Positions 1 to 5,196 of a stretch of DNA of 5,196 nt are shown piece after piece. The notes beneath the pieces are model-generated. The model did no database searches and was not told the origin of the DNA. It was given only the letters and a program-made list of their open reading frames with translations. Within the stretch, counting starts at the first letter, position 1; every line of letters starts with the position of its first letter. The stretch is from Bdellovibrionales bacterium (lineage in GTDB: Bacteria > Bdellovibrionota > UBA2361 > JAGRAS01): assembly GCA_020434465.1 (NCBI GenBank), contig JAGRAS010000145.1:1-5196 (forward strand). The letters are read 5' to 3'. A program made the position numbers and the translations under genes.

Positions 1-30
1 TAATTATATTTGAAATGCTTGGCTCTATTT

Positions 31-552
31 TTAGCCCTCAGCACTAGCTCTTAAGTAAGGTATGTAATTTTCAGGATCTTGAGGTGTCCCATGGCTTCTG
101 ATTTCTAAATGTAAGTGTGGCCCTGTTACTCGACCAGTTTTGCCAACTGTTGCAATTATTTCACCTGCTGAAACTTTTTGTTTTTGTTTCACACTGATTG
201 TTTCGCAATGGCCATAATGGCTAGTCAGCCCATTGCCATGCTCGATTACTACAAAATTACCATATGCTCCAAAGGGATCTGCAAAAACTACAACCCCATC
301 GGAAATAGCTCTAATTGGAGCTCCAGAAGGAGCAGCTAGATCTAAACCACTATGGTGTTTTTTAACTTTTAATACTGGATGTTTTCTTAAACCATATGAG
401 CTAGAAATTCTCGGGCTCATTAATGGATAAACAAAGCTATTTGCAACGCTAGCTCTAAACTGTGAGCTAGGAATGCAAATTAATGTTAATAGAATACTAA
501 TTAAAATTAAGGTAAATAATTTTAAACTATTATCCTTCCTCAGCTTCTGCAT
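31..552 (-). CDS. M23 (LytM-type) peptidoglycan endopeptidase, exported
   Basis: This encodes a 173-residue zinc metallopeptidase expected to cut peptide cross-links of peptidoglycan in the periplasm. Residues 1-37 are an export signal: Lys3, Arg5 and Lys6, a hydrophobic core at 12-28, and a possible cleavage site after Ser-Val-Ala at 35-37. The M23 domain covers about 48-165. Metal ligands are present as H67-x3-D71 and H148 of H146-Leu-H148, and the catalytic His pair fits H115 (HYGH, 112-115) and H146. SSYGxRxHP (50-59) and the GxxTGPHLH region (137-148) are typical. With every key residue present it is probably active, unlike degenerate activators such as EnvC. It lacks its own LysM, SH3 or coiled coil; those parts sit in the overlapping upstream gene. 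AAAGG at 558-562, five bases before the ATG, supports the start. A dedicated hydrolase opening the wall for the secretion channel is inference from context. Confidence 0.92.
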   Translation of the reverse strand: MQKLRKDNSLKLFTLILISILLTLICIPSSQFRASVANSFVYPLMSPRISSSYGLRKHPVLKVKKHHSGLDLAAPSGAPIRAISDGVVVFADPFGAYGNFVVIEHGNGLTSHYGHCETISVKQKQKVSAGEIIATVGKTGRVTGPHLHLEIRSHGTPQDPENYIPYLRASAEG

Positions 553-1507
553 TGTAACCTTTTATTTTAACCGTTTTGGAAGGGCTAGAATCATAGTCCT
601 CACCAAATGCTATAACCTGTGTATTAACCCATGCTCTAACGCCTGTTGGAGCAATAACCCTGTACCATTCGCCTTGGCGTGTCTCGACAGCAAGTCGTGT
701 GCCACGAGAAACAGTCATCAAGGGAGAATTGTTCACACCAGGACCTGTACGAATATTTGCCTTTTTAACAACAACTGTTGCAATTGGCATATCGTTAACA
801 TATTTCTCTCTAGCTGTAGTTTTGCTAAGTTCAGTTTTGGTGCCAGTGCTTGCAGTGCTAATTACTTGCTCTGGTTTTCCTTTTTCTATTTTGGCGGCTT
901 GTTTTTGTTCAAGTACAGCAGAAAGCCTTTCTACCTCTGTTTCAGCTATTAATAATCGATTTTTCGCTTCTTCAAGTTCTTTTCTTAAAGTAACAACTGT
1001 TGAGTTAGAAGAATTTAGTTTTTGTTTGAGAGAATCATTATTAGCTTTAATTTTAGAGTAATCTGTGCTTTTACCGGCATATTTAGCTTTTAAAGCATCT
1101 AACTTTTCTTCTAATTCTTGAAATTCTGTATTTGATTTCAAGCTAGAAGTTTCAAAAATATTATCTGTTTCATCGCTGATATTAGAATCTTTAGAGACAA
1201 TTTCTTGTTTTTGAGTCTCATTAGATTTTATTTCAGCTTTTGGAATTTCGCGCTTAATTGTTAGTGAGCTTGTCTCAGGACTTTGCTCAAGTTTTTTTAA
1301 TAACTGTGCTTCAGCATCTACTAATTCTTGATAGTCTTTTGCTTTTGTTGTTGATGCTTCTTCAGCATGCTCTTGCTTAGCTTTGCGCAGTTGCTCACGA
1401 ATGGCGTTCATGTCGACATCATCTTGGCAATAGGCTGTTGTTGCGCAAGTGATGGATGTGGCACCAGTGAGTATCAAATATTTAGTTAGCTTTATAAAAC
1501 CTTCCAT
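530..1507 (-). CDS. Secreted coiled-coil protein with C-terminal bacterial SH3 domain
   Basis: This encodes 325 residues, probably periplasmic. Residues 1-26 form a Sec signal peptide (Lys6 and Lys9, then a hydrophobic run), with cleavage around the Ala-Tyr-Cys at 25-27; no good lipobox is present. Charged, heptad-like helices follow near 34-76 and more strongly near 127-206, separated by a Ser/Glu/Lys-rich linker. The C-terminal domain at about 242-300 is a bacterial SH3 (SH3b) fold, with NIRTGPG at 251-257, GEWYRV and RAWV. SH3b domains commonly bind peptidoglycan or peptide stems. An in-frame GTG at 1519 would add four residues, but it lies inside the AGGTGA Shine-Dalgarno (1516-1521) that serves the ATG at 1507, so I use the ATG. 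The gene overlaps the M23 peptidase by 23 bases, which suggests the two products act as a pair in wall remodelling. Confidence 0.82.
   Translation of the reverse strand: MEGFIKLTKYLILTGATSITCATTAYCQDDVDMNAIREQLRKAKQEHAEEASTTKAKDYQELVDAEAQLLKKLEQSPETSSLTIKREIPKAEIKSNETQKQEIVSKDSNISDETDNIFETSSLKSNTEFQELEEKLDALKAKYAGKSTDYSKIKANNDSLKQKLNSSNSTVVTLRKELEEAKNRLLIAETEVERLSAVLEQKQAAKIEKGKPEQVISTASTGTKTELSKTTAREKYVNDMPIATVVVKKANIRTGPGVNNSPLMTVSRGTRLAVETRQGEWYRVIAPTGVRAWVNTQVIAFGEDYDSSPSKTVKIKGYNAEAEEG
558..562 (-). promoter_or_regulatory. Shine-Dalgarno of the M23 peptidase inside the SH3 gene
   Basis: AAAGG lies five bases before the ATG at 552 and falls within the coding sequence near the end of the SH3 gene. 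It supports translational coupling of the two overlapping genes. Confidence 0.65.
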
Positions 1508-1511
1508 AACA

Positions 1512-2051
1512 TTAATCACCTATGTTTGCTGCATTCTGCTTTGGGTTCTGTAGAGATTGCACCGCTACTCTTCTGTCTCTTTCAGCTTGTATCATCAGTC
1601 TTATCTCATGTGGAGCAGCAACTCCCTCAAGAGTGATTTCAACAGAGTCGGTCGCAGCTGTTGCTATTTCTACATTACCTACATCTAAAAACCTTTCTAA
1701 TAGTGTTTGCTCAGTTTCAACAGTTCTAATATCTTCAAAACGCACACGGATAACTCGCTGACGTAGCGAAAGAATGCCTATGCGCGCCTGAATTCCTGAG
1801 GCGTCAACTGTGTAAAGTACATCGTAAATTCTAAGTAAAAGATCTAATAAACTTCCTAATGGAAGAAGCCAAAATAGTGGTAAGCTAAGAAAAACAGTTT
1901 GTGAGCCAATTGAAAAAAGTTCTCCTCTAATAATAGAACCAGGCAAGTAGCTAGATGCGACAACAGAAGCGATGCAAAGAATAAAGAAAACCATGAAGCG
2001 CTGAATTTCTGAGCGCCATGTTTTACTTATTTTGACATTCTTTTTTGTCAT
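1512..2051 (-). CDS. Bacterial PH-domain (bPH2/YdbS-like) inner-membrane protein
   Basis: This encodes a 179-residue membrane protein. Two hydrophobic helices lie near residues 19-36 and 53-73. They are followed by a domain at about 78-155 with the pattern of the YdbS/YdbT-like bacterial PH family (PF03703): YTVDASGIQARIG at the start, then a VRFEDIRTVE strand/helix, LLERFLDVGNVEI, and an ITLEGV-x-xPHEI ending. Members usually pair two short transmembrane helices with one or more PH-like domains on the cytoplasmic side; their molecular roles are mostly unknown. The C-terminal 20 or so residues are polar. I chose the ATG at 2051 rather than the GTG at 2054 because AAGGA (2059-2063) is seven bases from the ATG but only four from the GTG. 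A PH-domain protein in this position is not part of the textbook F, P or I conjugation sets. A platform or adaptor role is inference. Confidence 0.82.
   Translation of the reverse strand: MTKKNVKISKTWRSEIQRFMVFFILCIASVVASSYLPGSIIRGELFSIGSQTVFLSLPLFWLLPLGSLLDLLLRIYDVLYTVDASGIQARIGILSLRQRVIRVRFEDIRTVETEQTLLERFLDVGNVEIATAATDSVEITLEGVAAPHEIRLMIQAERDRRVAVQSLQNPKQNAANIGD
1516..1521 (-). promoter_or_regulatory. Shine-Dalgarno deciding the SH3 gene start
   Basis: AGGTGA, inside the last codons of the PH-domain gene, is eight bases before the ATG at 1507. The alternative GTG start at 1519 is part of this element and has no purine-rich sequence in front of it, so the ATG is preferred. Confidence 0.68.
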
Positions 2052-2058
2052 CACGAAT

Positions 2059-2063
2059 TCCTT
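2059..2063 (-). promoter_or_regulatory. Shine-Dalgarno deciding the PH-domain gene start
   Basis: AAGGA overlaps the TAA stop of the preceding gene (2064-2062). It lies seven bases from the ATG at 2051 and only four from the adjacent upstream GTG at 2054, so it favours the ATG. Confidence 0.7.
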
Positions 2064-2436
2064 ATTTCAATCCTAGCGATTTTTCAATTTCATCAAAGCC
2101 GGAATCTTGACTTTGACTAGTTGGAACTTCTTTTTGCTGAGATTTCTCTACTGACTTTGCATTAGAACCTAAAAGAGACTTCACGAAATCGTCATCGTTT
2201 TTAGTTTTGCTTGAAAAACTAAAAGTCTTTTTTGGTTTTGATGTAGCAACTTCAGCTGAATCTTCCTCAAATAAAGTTGTTCTTTTATTGTTTAACTCAT
2301 ACTGTCGATTTGAAATTTCAACAGTACCACCAGAAGCTCTATAAATTCCAAAAGTAAAAGTAATTACTATAATAGTAACTAGGTGTACCTTATTTGAAAA
2401 AGGTTCAACTACATTTTTTATACTAATTAAGCTCAT
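2062..2436 (-). CDS. Small single-pass membrane protein with disordered tail
   Basis: This encodes a 124-residue protein that I do not recognise. One hydrophobic segment lies at about residues 17-32 (V17 to Y32), preceded by a short polar N-terminus and followed by about 90 polar residues rich in Ser, Lys, Glu, Asp and Gln that look largely disordered. No enzymatic motif is visible. The tail carries two similar short peptides, at 82-88 (DDFVKSL) and 115-121 (DEIEKSL), the second almost at the C-terminus; these could be docking motifs. The segment could be an uncleaved signal anchor; charge balance does not settle the topology. The gene sits between the lipoprotein and the PH-domain gene with gaps of 8 and 10 bases, and so is probably co-translated with them. 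Its likely job is as an accessory or bitopic scaffold of the secretion apparatus, by context only. Confidence 0.72.
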   Translation of the reverse strand: MSLISIKNVVEPFSNKVHLVTIIVITFTFGIYRASGGTVEISNRQYELNNKRTTLFEEDSAEVATSKPKKTFSFSSKTKNDDDFVKSLLGSNAKSVEKSQQKEVPTSQSQDSGFDEIEKSLGLK

Positions 2437-2442
2437 TTTTTT

Positions 2443-2446
2443 TCCT
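2443..2446 (-). promoter_or_regulatory. Shine-Dalgarno of the 124-residue membrane protein, overlapping TAG stop
   Basis: AGGA shares two bases with the TAG stop of the lipoprotein gene (2447-2445). It is separated from the ATG at 2436 by six A's. The whole spacer is one A homopolymer that continues into the start codon. Confidence 0.7.
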
Positions 2447-2732
2447 ATGGTTTTGCCTGTTGATATTTCCAGCGTCCTTGACGAACTTCAACAATCGATT
2501 GATGCGCGGGTCTGTAATAATGACCTTCAGGATCTAAGCCTGGTGGCACATCAATTACATCAGTCATTGGTTCTTCCCAAACATATTCCACAGCTCCTGG
2601 AACTTGTCTTGTGTAATCTCGTTCAACAATAACTTCTTTGATGATTGTTTGTGGCTTACTTGCTGTACCACAAGCAACGAAAAAAGTTGTCATTATTAAT
2701 AATATTGTAACACAGCTTTTCTTAGTATCCAT
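2445..2732 (-). CDS. Small outer-membrane-type lipoprotein of the secretion cluster
   Basis: This encodes a 95-residue lipoprotein of unrecognised family. Residues 1-20 form a short signal peptide (Lys4-Lys5, then a hydrophobic core) ending in the lipobox F18-V19-A20-C21. Residue +2 after the Cys is Gly rather than Asp, which favours sorting to the outer membrane by the Lol pathway. The mature part is about 75 residues, rich in Pro, Tyr and Trp. It has a WEEP motif at 52-55, a dense Pro/Gly/Asp/Tyr stretch at 61-75 (PPGLDP, then HYYRP) and RQGRWKY at 84-90, which look like a conserved small fold. The gene starts 11 bases after the ATPase stop, with AAAGGA seven bases before the ATG. By context it could fill a VirB7- or TraV-like role at the outer-membrane core, but it lacks the extra cysteines expected of TraV. 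That role is inference. Confidence 0.8.
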   Translation of the reverse strand: MDTKKSCVTILLIMTTFFVACGTASKPQTIIKEVIVERDYTRQVPGAVEYVWEEPMTDVIDVPPGLDPEGHYYRPAHQSIVEVRQGRWKYQQAKP

Positions 2733-2739
2733 TATTATT

Positions 2740-2745
2740 TCCTTT
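2740..2745 (-). promoter_or_regulatory. Shine-Dalgarno of lipoprotein gene, overlapping ATPase stop
   Basis: AAAGGA lies seven bases before the ATG at 2732, and its first two A's belong to the TAA stop of the ATPase (2746-2744). This geometry suggests that ribosomes ending the ATPase help start the lipoprotein. Confidence 0.75.
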
Positions 2746-5196
2746 ATTGTGTAGAAACCGCATCATTAAAAAGCCCGTTTACAATATTTGAGACACTAGA
2801 GTCGTTCTCAAAATTACCTTGGGCCATTCCTATTGCCTGCTCTTGATAAGCTTTTGCGCCGTTTGGAGCCAATTTAACAACAGTGTCTAAGGCTGTCCAA
2901 AAGTCGCCACCAACATTTTCTAGTACATCAGCAAAAAGCTGATTGTCATCACCGTTGTTTGTGCTTACCCAGTAGAAGGCTGGTTCAAGTGGCAAACATA
3001 GCGCACCTTCGCCAATATCAGAGATTAAATAAAACTGCGATTCAACTCCTTTAACTGTTCTTAATCTTAGAATTACATCTGACTGTTGCTCGTTAAGGTC
3101 AAAAGCTTTTGCAGTGTAATGGAATTTACTTGGATCTTGTCTTAAGAAGATTTTATGAGCACTGTTTTGAACAATTGCTTGTCCACCATCACCTACATAA
3201 AAGTCTTCACCAGATTGCGAAGCAGCAATTACAATACCTTTTCTTTTTCTATAAAGCCTAAATGCTGTTTCAATTGTTCCAGCAGCTGTTTTTCCGATCA
3301 GATCATGAGCCTCGTCAAAAACAAGAATTTTACGAGAATCAATTTCTTTAGGATCGTTCATTACTGTATCTGCCCAAAGCATAGCAATCTTCAAGAAAAC
3401 TCTTTGTAAATCTGGATTGCGGTTAAGTGCTTTTAAGTCAAAAACAATAAAGCGTTCTTTTAGTTTCAGACCACCTGGTCTATCAAAAAACCGTGCATAT
3501 GTTCCTTCTCCGTAGTAGTCGCCAATTAAGATTGCAACTCTTTGGCGTCGAGAAGCAGAGTCTTGGTTTTCGTCAACTCTTTTTGGTGCTCTAAGTACAG
3601 CAACAGCGTCGCTTAGAATAAATTCTCTTGTCATTGGCCCACTACGGTATAGGCGGTGTGCCTCAACTAGAGATTCAATTACAGCGGCTTTATCCAGTCG
3701 ATCTAGCAATGTGTTACCATCTGTTGCCATATCGATTATGATATCAGCACACATATCAATTAAGTCTTTGTAGTCCTCATTTAATAAATCAGGAGGAGTA
3801 TTCCCAAGTCTTGCCAAAAAGTTCATTGGAGGAGCTTTTGATGGAGTTGCCTCATAAATTCTGCCACCAAAAAGTTTAGCAGCTTTTTCAAAACCACAAG
3901 GTTGTCCAGCCATACCCTTGTCAAAAACAAATGTAATTGGCGGTTTTTCAACAGTTTGCCCAGTTGCAAGAGTTGAGTAGTGTCCTCTGTTTAAGGCAAT
4001 CAACATAAAGCATAGAAGGTAAGATTTACCCGCGCCGGAAACGCCAGAAATAAGAACGTTTGGAGCGATGTTTGAATCAAATAAATCAAATCCTACAAGT
4101 TCTCTGTTCCATAAGCTTGGTAAGATAATTTGCGATCCTTTACTACCTTTCCAGTTACCCCAAAGCGGAAATAATCTTACTGCTCGCGAAGAGCGCATAA
4201 CGTTGGTCCATCCAGCGCCATCAGTTGATGGATCGTAAGCCCCTGGCAGAGAATTAATTAATACGCCTAGGTCAGAGATCTCATGAACCATACCTCTAGA
4301 ACCATTTAGTTGAGTAAAACTTGCAACTGCTTCAGAGGTAGCTCTTACAGCTTCGTCTTCATTTTGACAAATAAATGACTGGTGTACGCCAACTCTTACA
4401 ATTTGAGATGCCGCATTGTACAATTCTTCACGGGCAGTTCTAATTGCTCTTATTTGATGTTGGATTTTCTGGTTTCCTCGCCCAAGGCTTGTTACTTCTC
4501 GTAAGCCCAAGGAACTATCTAAAGCATCCAATCTTTTTATTTGAGCTTCTTTTGTGTCTTTAGAGAAAGTTACACTTAGAATATTTTCATATGGAGAAGC
4601 TTGAAGAGGAGTAATCATTAATGGTGAGCACTGTTTAGGGGCTTTTACCATTGAGACAGATCTGAAAACGCGACCATCTTTTTTGATTATCCCAGGTGCA
4701 GGATGTTCAACATATGTTTCAGACATTTGATTTGCTAATAGATCCTCTGGATCATAAACCGGAGCTGGAACCCTGGTATTTCGTCCACGTTTGAACTTGC
4801 CGCCCTTAGCACTTCTTCGGTTGAGGAGAGGATAAAGAATGTTTATTAAGCCTTGAGCGTCAAGCAAACGTGGGCAAAATCCAAGATCTCCAAGTTTGGA
4901 AACTGTTCCTTCAATTGTTCCACGAAACTTATTGGCATAACTTAAGTATTCTGTTCTTCTTTGTTTCGCAGATGTTCCTACATTACCAGCTAATAGTAAC
5001 TGGACTGTACGACTTAGTTTTTCAAATAAATTTTTAGCGCGCCATGGTGGGTCATATCTAAAAGCAATTAATAATCTTAATCTTCGTGGTCGATGTGAAT
5101 AAAAACCAGCTTTTGCTGTATTTTTTATCATTCTTCCCCAACGTGAAGCCATCCAGCCTGCTGGACCACTTAGTGGGTATTCATTTAAATTCTTTG
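2744..5196 (-). CDS. traC: TraC/VirB4-family type IV secretion/conjugation ATPase, N-terminus beyond window
   Basis: This is a cytoplasmic, inner-membrane-associated ATPase that energises assembly of, or transfer through, a type IV secretion channel. Numbering from the Met at 5152, Walker A is G370-S377 (GVSGAGKS) and Walker B is L610-E614 (LVFDE, then AH). A Ser-Gln motif at 645-646 follows the Arg/Lys-rich helix near 631-638, as in VirB4 and TraC. The part before Walker A resembles the TraC N-terminal domain: an aromatic/Arg stretch near 17-34, an LLN near 109-111, and PLWGNWKG at 329-336. The C-terminal WVST plus acidic pair near 728-736 also fits the family. The frame stays open from 5152 to 5196, and no good Shine-Dalgarno precedes 5152, so the true start probably lies outside. 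About 802 residues plus 14 more upstream codons are visible; F TraC is near 875. The family call is firm. TraC rather than VirB4 proper is less certain, and it does not look like IcmB/DotO. Confidence 0.85.
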   Translation of the reverse strand, partial: KNLNEYPLSGPAGWMASRWGRMIKNTAKAGFYSHRPRRLRLLIAFRYDPPWRAKNLFEKLSRTVQLLLAGNVGTSAKQRRTEYLSYANKFRGTIEGTVSKLGDLGFCPRLLDAQGLINILYPLLNRRSAKGGKFKRGRNTRVPAPVYDPEDLLANQMSETYVEHPAPGIIKKDGRVFRSVSMVKAPKQCSPLMITPLQASPYENILSVTFSKDTKEAQIKRLDALDSSLGLREVTSLGRGNQKIQHQIRAIRTAREELYNAASQIVRVGVHQSFICQNEDEAVRATSEAVASFTQLNGSRGMVHEISDLGVLINSLPGAYDPSTDGAGWTNVMRSSRAVRLFPLWGNWKGSKGSQIILPSLWNRELVGFDLFDSNIAPNVLISGVSGAGKSYLLCFMLIALNRGHYSTLATGQTVEKPPITFVFDKGMAGQPCGFEKAAKLFGGRIYEATPSKAPPMNFLARLGNTPPDLLNEDYKDLIDMCADIIIDMATDGNTLLDRLDKAAVIESLVEAHRLYRSGPMTREFILSDAVAVLRAPKRVDENQDSASRRQRVAILIGDYYGEGTYARFFDRPGGLKLKERFIVFDLKALNRNPDLQRVFLKIAMLWADTVMNDPKEIDSRKILVFDEAHDLIGKTAAGTIETAFRLYRKRKGIVIAASQSGEDFYVGDGGQAIVQNSAHKIFLRQDPSKFHYTAKAFDLNEQQSDVILRLRTVKGVESQFYLISDIGEGALCLPLEPAFYWVSTNNGDDNQLFADVLENVGGDFWTALDTVVKLAPNGAKAYQEQAIGMAQGNFENDSSVSNIVNGLFNDAVSTQ

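Noticed and set aside
16..43. Imperfect hairpin across the M23 stop codon, considered as the operon terminator
   Set aside because: The stems are only TGCT/AGCA and GGCT/AGCC, separated by an uneven internal loop, and the minus-strand sequence after it has no solid T-run. It is too weak to call, and the operon may continue below position 1.
233..430. Plus-strand open frame of 65 codons
   Set aside because: It lies wholly antisense to the M23 domain, whose catalytic residues are intact, and shows no recognisable protein features.
473..952. Plus-strand open frame of 159 codons
   Set aside because: It is antisense to the SH3 gene and the start of the M23 gene, with no domain pattern and an odd excess of Cys, Phe and Asn typical of a shadow frame. 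The minus strand has clear SH3b and M23 motifs.
699..1061. Plus-strand open frame of 120 codons, Leu/Val/Ser-rich and membrane-like
   Set aside because: Its hydrophobicity is the mirror of the charged coiled-coil codons on the minus strand. It lies wholly inside the SH3 gene.
1505..1519. GTG at 1519 as start of the SH3 gene, overlapping the PH-domain gene
   Set aside because: The GTG lies within the AGGTGA ribosome binding site and has none of its own. The ATG at 1507 is properly spaced.
1522..1761. Plus-strand open frame of 79 codons
   Set aside because: It lies wholly antisense to the PH-domain coding region, and nothing supports it as a gene.
2447..2632. Plus-strand open frame of 61 codons
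   Set aside because: It lies opposite the lipoprotein gene, which has a signal peptide, a lipobox and a good ribosome binding site.
3155..3409. Plus-strand open frame of 84 codons
   Set aside because: It lies opposite the Walker B region of the ATPase, where the minus-strand reading is strongly supported.
2744..5196. Assignment of the ATPase as IcmB/DotO (I-type, Dot/Icm)
   Set aside because: The Walker A context, the PLWGNWKG stretch before it and the C-terminal WVST region fit the TraC/VirB4 pattern as I know it better than IcmB. No DotC, DotD or IcmK-like neighbour is visible.

Overview
This window looks like part of a type IV secretion or conjugation gene cluster from a diderm (Gram-negative type) bacterium. 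The DNA is AT-rich, roughly 35-40% GC by eye. The diderm reading rests on a TraC/VirB4-like ATPase, a lipoprotein with a lipobox, and Sec-type signal peptides on periplasmic proteins. I cannot name a species from the sequence. The setting could be a plasmid, an integrative conjugative element or a chromosomal secretion locus, because no replication, relaxase, integrase or att sequence is visible.

All six genes lie on the minus strand and are read from high to low coordinates. First comes a TraC/VirB4-family ATPase (5196-2744), which is open at the window edge and so lacks its N-terminus here. It is followed by a small lipoprotein (2732-2445), a short single-pass membrane protein with a disordered tail (2436-2062), a two-helix membrane protein with a bacterial PH domain (2051-1512), a secreted coiled-coil protein with a bacterial SH3 domain (1507-530), and an exported M23 zinc endopeptidase with all expected metal and catalytic residues (552-31). 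Gaps between genes are 4-11 bases, and the last pair overlaps by 23 bases. At three junctions the Shine-Dalgarno sequence overlaps the previous stop codon. This indicates one transcript with translational coupling; its promoter must lie beyond position 5196. No stretch above 40 bases lacks a gene.

A plausible joint role (inference) is that the ATPase powers assembly of, or transport by, an envelope-spanning channel. The lipoprotein and the single-pass protein would be small structural or accessory parts. The SH3 protein and M23 peptidase would bind and open peptidoglycan locally so that the channel can pass. The ATPase resembles known conjugation ATPases, but the five genes after it do not match the F-type, P-type or I-type gene orders I know. 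The most interesting possibility is therefore a divergent type IV secretion subtype with its own wall-remodelling module.
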